Below are positions 22,106-33,504 of a DNA stretch of 64,000 nucleotides, piece by piece. The DNA is from Rhododendron vialii. Lineage: Eukaryota > Streptophyta > Magnoliopsida > Ericales > Ericaceae. Below the pieces are notes generated by a model that worked only from the letters and a program-made list of their open reading frames with translations, had not been told where the DNA came from and made no database searches. Both the position numbers and the translations under genes were made by a program. Within the stretch, counting starts at the first letter, position 1. Each line of letters starts with the position of its first letter. Location of the stretch: NCBI RefSeq assembly GCF_030253575.1, contig NC_080558.1, positions 6,830,001 through 6,894,000 of the forward strand. The letters run 5' to 3'.

Positions 22106-22971
22106 AGTGCCGAAAGTTGGAGTCTAGGAACTGCCTCAAAAAAAATCCACAAAATCAAGACAGATACCAAATTTCTCAATTCTGCAGTTTTCCAGAAAAT
22201 TACCCACTGTTCTTCCTGCGATTTTCGACTCTTAAACCCATCCAAACTACTTCCTAGAACATTCAATCAAATGGAAACATGTTTAGACAATACTCAATGA
22301 TTCTATTTATGCTCAATACAATGCCCTAAAAGTGTTTAAGTTCAATTCAATCCAAATAAATCATAACTAATTCAACTAAAACTCAAAAAGAGTAAGATCA
22401 AGACACAAAGATAGCTAGCTCACATTTGTATTCCTAGGAAAACATTAGAGATCAACCCTCCAACTAGATTCATCTCAAGAAAGCAAACCAATATTATTTT
22501 TCAGCAAGAAGCTTCACAGGACAGCCCAACTTTGAAACATCGCTATAAATTGTGCTTTTTACTTTTTTTAGTGATTCTAGTGCCGAAAGTTGCGTAACAG
22601 GATGTACTACAAAAGTTGTGAAGGAACCCAAGTCAGATTCGAACCTAAAGGATGGAAAAATGAGTAAATACTGTTGGTTCGCGAATCTGTCAGGAAACAG
22701 ATTTCCTGGTTTCAACCCAGATTTCGGAAAATCACTATAAATTGAATTCTCAACGGTTTTGGGCAATTCCAGCGGCAAAAGAACAAGCTTTAAGTCTAGT
22801 TTCTAACTTGTGAAGGAACCAATACCTAATTCAAAGTTTTACAAATGAGAAATTACGTAAAAACTGAGACCCAGTTTGCTGTCAGAAAACTGCTATGTAC
22901 ACATGCTACATACACGAAATTCTACTACTCAAATCCAACAAAATTCATCAACTAAACATGAAATACAACTA
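22106..22971. other. Non-coding region with internal diverged duplication
   Basis: The string 'gtgattctagtgccgaaagt' occurs at about 22098 and 22570, and 'atcactataaattg' and 'atcgctataaattg' occur at about 22729 and 22539. This suggests tandem diverged copies of a ~200-450 bp sequence. No PMD-like coding is seen. Confidence 0.5.
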
Positions 22972-23045
22972 CTAAAGCATGGAATTCAACATAAAAGCCC
23001 TACGTTGAACATTTGAAATATTTTCTACAAACGATTGCAACATAC

Positions 23046-23747
23046 CTGAGTGGTCAGCAAATATAGTCTCCCCCATAAGCAACAACAAGTAGCCGCGTGC
23101 CTGGCGCGCAACAACCTCTGGGTCTGCCCCTTCCTCTACTTGGCCAGTGAACCTATCACTTAACCAGCTAGCCTTGACCTTCATCCCGTTTATGTCCGAC
23201 TCTTCTGTAGGTTGTTCCCCCAATAGATGCTTACATAAATCATTAGGCTTCAAATTTGTATTTCCAGTCATAGGTTTACCGTCAACTGGAATGCCTAACA
23301 AAACCTCAACATCTTGTAGCGTGATTGTGGACTCACCGGGCCGCAAGTGAAACGTGTGTGTCTCAGGCCGCCATCGCTCTAAAAGTGCTGTAATGAGACC
23401 CCAATCCACGGACACAAAAGGCAATGAACAAAGGCCCTCTAAACGGGCACGCCGTATCAACTCTAAAACAGGGGGTGATGGCCATGGCAATGCTCGTATA
23501 CCTTTCTTCGCACTACGAACTCTGACTTTTTTTGAATCCACAGGCCGTGTGCGCTAAAATAAATTGTTAATTCATGGATTAGATTGACAAATTTACACTA
23601 AAGTTTATGAAGTACGTACATTATCCAAATGTCACTTACATCAGCTTCCCAGACTTCTCGAGAGCGGTGCTGATGTTGTAAACATAGAATCGACCCATCT
23701 CTGGGCCCCGGGTCAGGCCTACGAAGCGCATTAAGGTTGAGGTCCAT
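23046..23747 (-). pseudogene. Plant mobile domain (PMD/MAIN-like) gene, 5' part
   Basis: Exon 1 is 23747-23640: ATG, then MDLNLNALRRPDPGPRDGS and LCLQHQHRS, ending at a perfect donor gat|gtaagt. The intron is 23639-23554, with acceptor 'ttattttag'. Exon 2 is 23553-23046 and gives RALPWPSPPVLELIRRA, VDWGLITALLERWRPETHTF, ITLQDVEVLLGIPVDGKPM and ARGYLLLLMGETIFADHS, the signature of the PMD fold (PF10536). It ends at a donor-like tcag|gtatg. The usual second half of the domain is not found, so the gene appears truncated or partly captured. PMD genes are often carried by MULE and gypsy elements; MAIN and MAIL1 are the cellular relatives. Confidence 0.78.
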
Positions 23748-25439
23748 AGTATGACCTATATTTTAGATTAATTGTCAATTTCGACATATTATCCACATTG
23801 CTAAACAAAATATAGGCAAATTTATAAAGACTTGAACATGGGGTTTTGCACCTACACAATTTAAGGTGATTTCCAATTTTCCTTGACGTACACTAGCCAA
23901 GGTAAAATAATGCGTATAATGAATAGGAAGTGTATATCTTGCCATTCCATACCTATTGTATTATGTTTAAGAAAAGATGGATTGACAATAACTACTTTGC
24001 TTAAAATTGAACAAAATAAAACGATTGCCCATAATATAACTAATGACCAACAATTCAAAAATTTGCATTACATAGATCAAACAATAATACTTCACTAAGA
24101 ACTTTCTTTAAAAAAAAATACAACAGATTTATGAGTCATAAGTGGCTAGCTTTCCATTTTGCTTGAACTAAGCCAAAAAACTATCTTATCCTCCAATCAC
24201 AAAAGATTGAAGACAAAAAAAATTAAATTCTTTTATGAACTTTCAAGATTGTAAAAGATTTTGAAGCATTAGTTTTATTTTGATTGGCACATGGTATGTC
24301 GAAGACAAAGCTAGAACATAAGAAAAAGATATGTAAATAGCACGCAGTAACAAACAAAGCTGTTTGAAAACAAATCCACTTTAAGCCCAAAGAACTTGAT
24401 GATAATGATTTAGGGTGGAGCACGATTCAGAAAAGGAATTTTATATCCAAGTAGAGTTCTACTGTTGTTGACTGGACCTAAGTTCTACGTATTTTTCCCT
24501 TTCCCCAAAGCCTCACCGCCATTTTCTCATGCTCCTCCTCACTACAGACTCCACTCTCCTACCAGGTAAAAAAGCCATAAACCCACTTCAAAGTCAGAAA
24601 ATTGATTACTAGCCTTTATGTGAACAACTTGGGTGTATAAAGTGCTAAATTGCTCTGGACAAACAAATACTTGCCATATTGTTGTGGGTGTGAGTTGCAT
24701 TGCAACATTTGGGTAGTTTAGCCAGCAACATGAGAGAAATGAACCCTATGCGATGGGTGAAAATAGGTAAACGACCACAAACCCACTTCAGAAAGTCACT
24801 AGATACACATACATTCATAATCTTGGGGTGCATAATGTGCATGAGGAGAGTTATGGTTCCGATTTCACGATAGGATTCATACCAGAAAAACAGCCCCAAA
24901 CCCATTTCAGACAATTCCCTAAAATCTAGAGATGTGCTTATAAAGTGGTGTATGAAGTGCTAAACTTTTATGGGTTTGAATGTAAAATTTGCAGAGATTA
25001 AGCAGCAACGGAAGAGGGATGAACCCTTTGTGGGTGTAAACCTAGGCATGGATGTGTCGAATTTCCTCTCTCCTACCGATTTGGTCGCTTTCTTACACCT
25101 ACAGAAGACCACCCATCTCGCGTGTGGACTGGGCCCATGGATTTTCTTCCTTACTACTCTCCATAAATGCTCGTAATCAGAATAGTAGAGAGTAGAGAAT
25201 GCAAAGAAAGCACAGAGAAAGCCGAAGAGAGAGAGATACATACGGTGAACAGCCAGCGAGTCAGTGACGATTGTTGCCGGTTTTTGACGGCGTCCGTCGA
25301 GCGGTCTCGGCTAGCACGAGGGTGGGTATCGCAGAGAGGGAGGGGAGCAGAGCAGAGGAGAGGAGAGAGGGAGAAGAAGCGCCGTTGGAATTAGATACAA
25401 AAGCCCTAGAGCCGGATCAAAAAAAAAAGAAAGAAAGAG
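23748..25439. other. Upstream region of PMD gene inside the MULE
   Basis: No convincing coding sequence is seen. 23940-24100 repeats 16700-17110 in direct orientation. About 25180-25440 is purine-rich (GAGAG stretches) and more GC-rich, like a 5' untranslated leader; open frames there are low complexity. Confidence 0.45.
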
Positions 25440-25496
25440 CTAGAGCCAGTTCAAGTGGCTCTACTAATTTGAGTAGAGCTATTTCAAATGGCGTTT
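25440..25496. repeat. Right subterminal near-palindrome units
   Basis: Two units, 'tagagccagttcaagtggct' plus 'ctac' and 'gtagagctatttcaaatggc', placed just inside the right terminal repeat. They mirror the array at 16443-16568. Confidence 0.75.
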
Positions 25497-25669
25497 GTCC
25501 ACGTCATACAGCCGCGTGGCACAGGTGTAATTCCATAGCGCCAATCGGAATAGCGCTACTCAGGTAGCGCTTGTTGAAGTGGCTCTACCGAGCAGTTTTA
25601 AAAATAGTTTGACAACGAGAGTATTCAGGCTAATAGTTCTAAAAAAAGGATTAGTTCGATAAAAATCTC
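25497..25669 (-). repeat. Right terminal inverted repeat of MULE
   Basis: Reverse complement of the left repeat at 16260-16442. The inner edge is at 'gtccacgtcata'. The outer edge abuts the right target duplication. Confidence 0.9.
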
Positions 25670-25678
25670 TCATCCCAA
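25670..25678. repeat. Right 9-bp target-site duplication of MULE
   Basis: 'tcatcccaa', identical to 16251-16259. The next bases are the leader of the F-box copy at 25863. Confidence 0.92.
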
Positions 25679-25862
25679 AGTGAAAGAGAGTCCCTTCTAG
25701 TTTCTTTTCTCTTCTCAACGAAATCGCTCAAAGCCTCAAACCAAACGACGTGTACGAAACTCTCTTTTACCAAAGGAAATCCCCGAAGCGTATATACCAG
25801 ATTGCGCCATTCTCCAAAAATTCCTTATCCCTTAAACCACAGACGAAATCACAGCACCATCT

Positions 25863-27035
25863 AAGGCGACCGAAAGCACCTCAACTTGTCGAGAACCCAA
25901 GCAGACCTCTCACTTACTACGGGAGGTACTACCGAACCTCCCGCCCGAAATCATCATCGATATACTACCGAGGCTTCCAGTCAAGTCTCTGCTGCGATTC
26001 AGGTGCGTTTCCAAATCGTGGCGTTCCTTGATTTCTCAACCCGAATTCGCGAAAACCCATCTCAGTTTAGCGTCTAGGAATAACGATAATGGATACCATA
26101 GACTCGTTCTAAGCGATCAGGATGGCTATACTGGAGTCAATTGCTCTCTTTACTCTATTTCGAATGAGCAATCTGATAATACTGCTCTTAAGCTTGATTG
26201 CCTTGTGAAAGGACCTTTTTGTGGAGAAAGGATTGTGGGTTGCTGTAATGGTTTGGTGTGCATTGTTACTGAAAGGGAAGTACGTATATGGAACCCATCT
26301 ACTAGGAAATCCAAGAGATTCCCGAATGTTGGAAAGCAGTACCATTATAGTGGGAGGAATGTGATGTATGGGTTTGGTTATGATGAGTCTATTGATGACT
26401 ACAAGGTGGTGGGATTCTTTCGTAACCTAAATAGTAGTCTTGAGGTTGAAGTGCAGGTGTGTACATTAAGGACTCATTCCTGGAGGAGGATTGGAATTGG
26501 AAGCTTTCCTCTTTGTCTTCCTTCAGATGGTTTAGTGGCAAATTTGAATGGGATATTTGTGAGTGGGGCGCTCCATTGGTTTTTGGGTGGCAGTCGCAGT
26601 AGGATTATTGTTTCTCTTGATTTGGCGAAGGAGACGCATGGAGAGGTTATGGAACCTCATTACCAACGTGGTACTAGTTTGTATAAGATTCGGTTTCGGT
26701 TGGATGTCTTAAATGGATGCCTCTGTATACTCGCTACCTACTATGATTGCACTGATGTTTGGGTAATGAAGGAATATGGTATTAGAGAGTCCTGGGCCAA
26801 GTTGGTTACCATAACTTATGCAGCACATCCTTTTGATGGGTACTTGTACTCCCAACCATTGTGCATTTTGGCGAATGGTGAAATTTTACTCGATATCCAG
26901 TGGCAATTAGCTCTGTACAACTGCAAAGATGGCACATTTAGCTATCCTATGATTCAAATTTTTTCGTCTTTTTCTGTGCATACCTACGTTGAGAGTCTAG
27001 TCTCGCCTGACACTGATGTTGATAGTGGGGTTTAG
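25863..27035 (+). pseudogene. F-box/FBA gene that has lost its ATG
   Basis: The whole coding frame is open from 25863 to the TAG at 27033-27035. It contains an intact F-box (LPPEIIIDILPRLPVKSLL, CVSKSWRSLI) and FBA domain (VGCCNGLVC, IWNPSTRKSKRFP, YGFGYDESIDDYKVVGF, VWVMKEYGIRESWAKLV). At the position where paralogues have ATGGCGACC it reads AAGGCGACC. No in-frame ATG lies upstream before a TAA at 25833-25835, and the first in-frame downstream ATG falls well inside the FBA domain. A 9-bp in-frame deletion near 25900 separates it from the copy at 35271. The MULE right end is only 185 bp upstream. Without another start it cannot make an F-box protein. Confidence 0.85.
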
Positions 27036-29473
27036 TGGTGACACCAACGCTAATGGGGATGAAGGTAAGTTTAGACTTTTGATTATGTCTTACAGTCTTA
27101 CTAGCCTTACCCAACTCTTTTCAATCCGCAATGTTTCTATTTGTTCTCGTGTCATTTTAATCTATTTAGTGATGTTCGATGTTGAAGTTAAAACTAGAAA
27201 AGAAAAAGGTTCCTTTGCTCAGTTTTATTGAAGCTTGATCAAATTTTGGTAAAACCTCCTGTTAACCGCAAAAAGATTTGTGGTAGTATGGTTTCACATC
27301 ATTATATCTTTGACATCGTTTAATGAAATGATGGGTTCTTGAGGTGGCCCTTGAATATTTTATGACATTTCTGGAAACTTGGAAGAATAGGTTTGAGTAA
27401 AATTTGGAAGATCTCCAAACATACATGAGGGATGAGTATATAGTGATATAGATGCCCTTGTCGTTAATCTAATGGTCTTGTAAAGTTTTTTTTTTTTTTT
27501 TCCGCCTTTTTTGGTGTTTCAAAAATGGATATTGGAAGTTATATTGGCTAACATCGTGTTGATTTTGGCGTATTCATTTTGCATGCTTTTAGAGGAGCAT
27601 TAAGTTAAAAAAAACTTGGGGGAACATTGGTATCCTCTTTTTTGGGGAGTGGGAGGAATCAAATATTTCCTTCCTTGGCGAGGCCCATTGCTTGACCTTT
27701 TTTTAATTTTCTTGAGGAAATTGAACTTTTGACTTTTAGCTGTTTGACTTTTGGGGCTTTTCAACTAATTTCGCGATTAGTTACGGCTCAATCAGATTTC
27801 TTGCTTTAAAGTGTTGACCCGAAGTATACTTAATGAAGAAGCAAAATCTCTACAAGAACTTACAGGCCATGCATGTTTAATTCATAATTTATCATTGTGG
27901 GTTTGAGTAGTTTTCGTGTTTTCACTTAAGAGTTGTTGGAAGTATGAGGTTGCTATCAATTGATGAGTTTTTGTGCTTGAATCATTTGAACAAGAGTAGT
28001 CTAATGTGATGATCAAAAGAAAAAAAGAGAGAGTAGTCTAATGTGTTCATCCTTACAATTTTTGGGGGTCATCACCAGCAATCAGCTCTTATCCCTTGGT
28101 GTATATTGAGGCCATGGAGGTTTTTTTGGTGGAATTGTTGTAATCTCTCCCAACTGAGGTTAGGCACGTGTTGGGAGCAAGTTAGTGCCACTGTGCTGTG
28201 TTCTGTTTTATGGTGCACGAGTGCGGATTAGGCATGAGTTATGACTGCAGACTGTCTTTATCTGCAGACTCTACCAACTTAAAATGACTATATCTCCCTA
28301 ATTTGGACCAAGTGTGGGCCGAGTTTATGTCTAAATTCAAGCCCCTGAAGTCTACTTCCCATTGGATTGGTGATGGCCCCATCACCTATTTCTATCTAGT
28401 GAAAAGAGTATGGTCATAGTCCCACTGTATCGCAGACTACTCTTCAAGGATGCATGTGGATTATCGGTAGTTTGTTGCGTTTTGACTTCATCACTCATTT
28501 AGGATCTCCATCTTTGACCTTGGACCATTAGTAGCATGTCGTGTGTCTACGGGACTCCTAGGTATGACTTATGAGTGCTTTTGACGATACCTCGGAGAGT
28601 ATCCTTAGAGCCTTGTGAGGTTAACTGAACTTTGTTATTCGATTGCTTATTCCTGAATGCGTAGAGCTAATGTAGGAGTGTTTGATGGAACTGGGATTCA
28701 AGTGAGTGTTGCATACCTTGGTCACATCACTGTATTGACTCCATTCTTACTTTATGTTTCTATATTTAGTGAGCTGTATCGATGTTAGGCTTTTGATACT
28801 AGATTAAGAATCTATTAGCGGCACTACGGACACCCTCATGTTGGAGGATAATAAGCAGGCTAGGGCTTAGAGGATTGTGCAACCAGCTGTCAACCAGTCA
28901 TATTTCATGGTGCCTTTCATTGGTTGTGCACCACTTAAGAGGATTGTGCAACATGGTGTCAACCGGTCGTATTTCACGGTACCTTTCATTGGTTTTGCAC
29001 CATTATATAGAATGATTATTTATTGAGTTGCTTATTGAGAAACTTATTTTTCGGTTTCTATATTCTGCCTTTTTACTTGAATTTTCCGCTCATCTATAGC
29101 ACATTATACTTTTTGTACGCAGTATCTCATGCATGTGTTAACTTACAAATTTTACATATTTTCAGGAACTGAGGTTGAGATGTGTGATTTCCGAAATCAA
29201 ATTGCATATATGGAAGGCTCCGTGAATTGCTTACGACTTTGGCATCTAATGAGAGCTGGAGTAATACTCTTCATTTGCTTTTATTTGTAATACTTGGGCG
29301 GTTGGCATATTTCTATTATGTACATATTCGTTCCTGAGATTTTTGAAATAATAGTACTGTCATATGGATCTAGTCTAGTACTTGCACAGCTCTAGAAGGA
29401 ACCTACAGCCTGGGATGGTTTTCGGTTAGCAATATTTGACATTTTCTCTGGAGATTTACCTAGGCTTGGGAAG

Positions 29474-29536
<63 letters not shown>

Positions 29537-30340
29537 AGGAGCCCACAAAATACAAAGGCAATTGTGCATTAGACTTTACGAGGAGAAACTGAAAGGAGGA
29601 ATATTGTGTTGAAGAAAGAAAGCTAAAATTTGGCAATTTTTTTTACTGTTTGTGTTATCTTGACCTTGTCTATTTTTCGGCACATCTGCTAGTTCTAGCA
29701 CCGCCCGCTACCTTTTTTCGATGACTTAAGAGTCTTCGCGGCCAACTTATTGCTTCGGCCTACCGATTGCTTATGGTCTTCTTCAGCCTGCTGATTGGTG
29801 CTGTTAAGATTCCCGTTTCGATCTTTTTCCTTCATTCCTCCTTTTCGGTTGGTGATATAATCGAATTTTTGGGCTGGTGGTGAAAGCACGCAATCAACGA
29901 AACCACCACTTTTCCGCTTGCTTATACTGTTGTTACCATCACTAGACCGCCATCGCCACCATCAAGTCATCCCCTAAAGTCAGCACTTTCAATGCTTGCT
30001 ATACCAATTCACACCAGCACCATCCTTCCACCACTACAACTACAAACCATGTCACTCCCAACATACAAAATCAGAAACAAAAAAAAACTAGAATTAGTAG
30101 ATGCTAGATTTTAATTTCTAGCATCGAATACTTTGGCTTGACACATCATTTTTATTTTCTTCCAACTCCAGATATTGAATGTTTAATCTTTTATTCTTAG
30201 AGGGTCTTCAATGGTGTAACCAAAACTAAAAAAATTTTACGTAACCAATGTTGGTCCAAAATATGATTTACAATGGTGTAACCAAACTAGCAATGTCTTC
30301 GGATGGCCAAAACTAGCAACATTTTCTCTTTGGATAATCA
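27036..30340 (+). repeat. Alpha-type 3' flank, long copy
   Basis: Collinear with 36435-40440 at high identity over more than 3 kb ('tggggagtgggaggaatcaa', 'tgcgtagagctaatgtagga', 'agcactttc.atgctt'). It is therefore a recent duplication of gene plus flank. No gene is supported here; the open frames are not conserved between the two copies. Confidence 0.8.
29476..29535 (+). repeat. (CT)n microsatellite
   Basis: Near-perfect CT run of about 60 bp. The orthologous point in the other duplicate (39378-39398) has only 'ctcctcgctttctctctcat', so the tract expanded after duplication or contracted there. Confidence 0.95.
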
Positions 30341-30373
30341 AATTTAACTGGACCTCTCTCTCTCTCTCCTCAT

Positions 30374-30690
30374 TATCAATGGACCTGCCAATTCACATTT
30401 ATGTCAAGTCATGTTTGTGCCTCTGAACTGGTCCCTCCTGGGGAAGTTTCTGCAGTGGTTTGGGACATTAGAAAGATGAGAGAGGAGCTGAACATCAGAT
30501 TTGACTGGGTTAAAAGAACGGCTAACAAGCTCGCTCATGTGGTGGCAAAGAAGACTTTGAAGGGTCTACTTCCTAGGGATTGGGTGGTGATCCCCCCAAA
30601 TTTTGTTTCCACTGCTCTGGTTAGAGTTTCTCTTCATCTTTTGTAAGCCCTGAGGGCGTTTTGATTATCTAAAAAAAATAATAAATTTGT
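30374..30690 (+). mobile_element. LINE RNase H-like 3' end
   Basis: The plus frame reads ELVPPGEVSAVVWDIRKM, then FDWVKRTANKLAHVVAKKTL and LPRDWVVIPP, the C-terminal RNase H-like (RVT_3) end of plant LINE polymerases (conserved RxxN..AH..A). The frame stops at 30644, and a 3' tail with 'aaaaaaaataataaa' follows at 30671. Confidence 0.7.
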
Positions 30691-30754
30691 TTGAGCGGTT
30701 GAGCCGCTGGCTTTGATTACCCTTTCAATCAAACTCCTGATAGAGTTAGGATTG

Positions 30755-32640
30755 AGTGTTCCTTCAAGGGGCTGGTGTTCAGGCTCAACACTACGGAAAA
30801 GAAAACGATAGCCCGACTCGCCGAGCAATTCTACTGATACCGCATTTTATACTCTCTAAATACAAGTGTGGTGGGCTTCACACAATCACTTGTGTCTATG
30901 GATTACAAAATGCGGTATCACTAGACTTTTAATATACCACCACCACGGCATGCACCACCGTATCACAACGTAATACTAGAATTTTTTTGAAAGTATACAC
31001 ACATTTCAGAATTTAATTACTTGTGTCAAATACTTGGTTTTAATTTCATACTTCAGTTTTCTTTGCAAAACTTTCCAGTTTAAAGAGAGCCAACATTCAA
31101 ACCGTAATTTCAATTTCTTAATGTTGTTAACAACGTGAGATAGCGTTTAGAGAGGGCTGATGGTGGGATTATCATCCCTCAGGCCCCATGCGCGGTACAA
31201 GTGAACATGTGGGGGCCCATATCCTTCAGGATTAGCTAGTCTCACGTTTGACATGCAGGACTAAAGTTAGGACCGGAGTAGAGGGGAATTATTTGGCCTC
31301 TCAACACCCCATCTATGAGACTATCAAATACCACCTGAGGGAGTGGTATTAGCTAATTCGGATCATCGGGATTATTTTTCTGTTCGTCTAATGGTAAAAA
31401 ATAATGCTCCACTCCTTATCCCATCATTCATCCCACCCAAATCAAATATGGTACAACTAATCCTGTACTACATACAATCCCATCTATTATCCGAATGACC
31501 CATATGTCATCTTTATCCCCATTGTTACTCTAATGTTTTCTAGTCCTTGCAAAAAATAATCCCGCAATCTAATGTGAATGTCCAAGCACTAGTATAATCC
31601 AGGATTAATTAAATCTTGGTCCGGTACTACCTAAGTTTCCATCCCAATCAATTTGACGGGTAATTTTTCCATTCTTCTAAATTTTAATAATTTTATCAAC
31701 ATCGTGTTAGTGCTTACAATGTCCGAGGAGTCGTATAATCTATCATGAGTGAAGTATTTTTTTATCGAATATCATAAGTGAAGTTTACAAAACGAAAATG
31801 TTGGATGCTGAAGCTGAATTGATGTATATTTAAAGCATCTCCAATTTTTATTTCATATACCCAAATTCAAAATTCAAGTAAAAACACTAAAAACTCATCT
31901 CTAATGCATACCCATTTACATACCCTTTGTTGGTTTTTTCAAAACCTGTAATTTATTTTTTTGTCAAAACTTGTAAAAAACTCATCTCTAGTAAGTTTTT
32001 TAATTGTGCTCACCCAAATGAGGAGAAATCCAAATCCAAACCTTTTTTTCTCTAACACTTCTTTTCACTTTCTTATTACTTTTCAATTTCTTATTACTTA
32101 CAAATGTTCTCTTGGTGGGTAAGAAAAATACGCCAATAGTTTGGGGTAGAAGTAACAAGGGCTTAACATCGGACAAATCATACTCAAATGGAATTTTTGA
32201 CACAAATTTTGATAAATACTTGGATTAAAAAAAATGGGTCTGGATGCAAATTAGGGCTGCACATACATTGGGCCAGGCTGGATTCGAGCCGGGCTAAGTT
32301 TGAGTCTGGCTTGTACTTCTCAGCCCATCCAACTAGTTCATTTATTTTTCTAAAGTATGGGTGTCCATGCATACCTTCATCATTCCCACTATTTTAAATT
32401 TGAGTTTATAATCGTAATAGTTAAAGATATACTATGACCAAGGAATATGTGTGTATGTATGCATTAAAAAATGGATATTGTGCATATGTAAGTATAGAAG
32501 TAGTTTTTTTTTTCTTCTTAATTTTTTTTGATAGTATAAATATATGATGTCTGTCATTGTTGTTATTTTATCGGGCTGGTCTAAACTGGGTTTGAATTTA
32601 GGGGAACTGACTGGCCGGCCCATTTTTGTACCTCTCTACC
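30755..32640 (+). repeat. Segment duplicated from/to 13885-15780
   Basis: The counterpart of 13885-15780 (see landmarks there). Here 31380-32130 is different sequence and only the 5' edge of the LINE fragment remains at about 32135-32200. No gene is supported in the remainder. Confidence 0.65.
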
Positions 32641-32775
32641 TGTTTAGGCCCCTCGTGTGTCTTACACTACCCGTCTAAGCCCTATTTTAAGTGATCTACC
32701 CAAAATACCCCACAAACTGTTCTAAACCCTACCAACAAAGCAATATAGATTTGAGAACACCAAAAGGCGGAGAAG

Positions 32776-33078
32776 ATGGACTCGGATCTGAATTCTGTGA
32801 ATTTAAGCACGACGTCGACGGGGTCTTGGTTCTCCAACATGCTCCCGGCCATCGGAAGAAGCAGTTGGCGTTCAGCCAGAGTATGGGTCCAAACCGCGAT
32901 CGGGGCATGTCTTTGTCTATGGTTTCGGATAATGGCGACGAGGCGGAGTGGCTTGACGGATCGAGCGAGCACTCGTCGTCGACGTCGTCGCAAAGCTAGT
33001 GGCAGAAGCCGAGGAGGGCAGCGGCGGCGTCACGGTGCGGCGCGGCGGCGGAGGAGGACGGCTGAATCAGTCAGGTAG
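32776..33078 (+). other. GC-rich open frame of unknown origin
   Basis: A 100-residue frame begins MDSDLNSVNLSTTSTGSW and becomes arginine-rich at the end. The overlapping frame from 32691 is also open (GMSLSMVSDNGDEAEWLDGS). The island is far more GC-rich than its AT-rich surroundings and has codon-like texture, so it may be a captured exon. I recognise no family and do not call it a gene. Confidence 0.25.
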
Positions 33079-33504
33079 TGCGAGCCCTAATCAACACTGG
33101 AATCGGAAAGAAGTAACGCCAGACTTTCTAATGATAACATAATGCCCCAGATGGGGAAGGTTCATCCACTGCCGTTGGTTTGTCTTTATTCTATTGTGTT
33201 CAACAACAATCAGAGAATGCTTTGCTTCCATTTGTTCTCTTTTAGATCCGCAATTATACTTCGTTTTCTTCTTTCTTTAATTATTGTTGGAGTCGTAGAA
33301 CCCGAAGTGAATTTTGCTACCATCGTTTTTTTTTCTTTCTGGTCCAACCACAATCATAATGGATGCACCGTAATTGCCCTTTGTATTTTTTATTCTCTTT
33401 TTATTTTCTTTCTTTTTCTTTTTCTTTTTTATCCACAATCATAATGGATGCACTGTAATTGCCCTTTGATCCACAATCATAATTAATAGTCTAAATTCAT
33501 AATT

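Larger units (their letters stand above)
16260..25669. mobile_element. Complete Mutator-like element (MULE), 9410 bp
   Basis: The left end begins 'gagatttttatcgaactaat' and the right end finishes with its exact complement 'attagttcgataaaaatctc'. The inverted repeats stay nearly identical for about 115 bp and recognisable for about 180 bp (left 16260-16442, right about 25497-25669). The element is flanked by a perfect 9-bp target duplication 'tcatcccaa' at 16251-16259 and 25670-25678, the size expected for MULEs. Inside, all on the minus strand, are a MuDR/MULE transposase gene (17205-19908, two stops) and a partial PMD gene (21800-23747). Near-palindromic arrays lie at 16443-16568, 20105-20400 and 25440-25496. 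The intact ends and duplication point to a fairly recent insertion, though the transposase is now broken. Confidence 0.93.
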
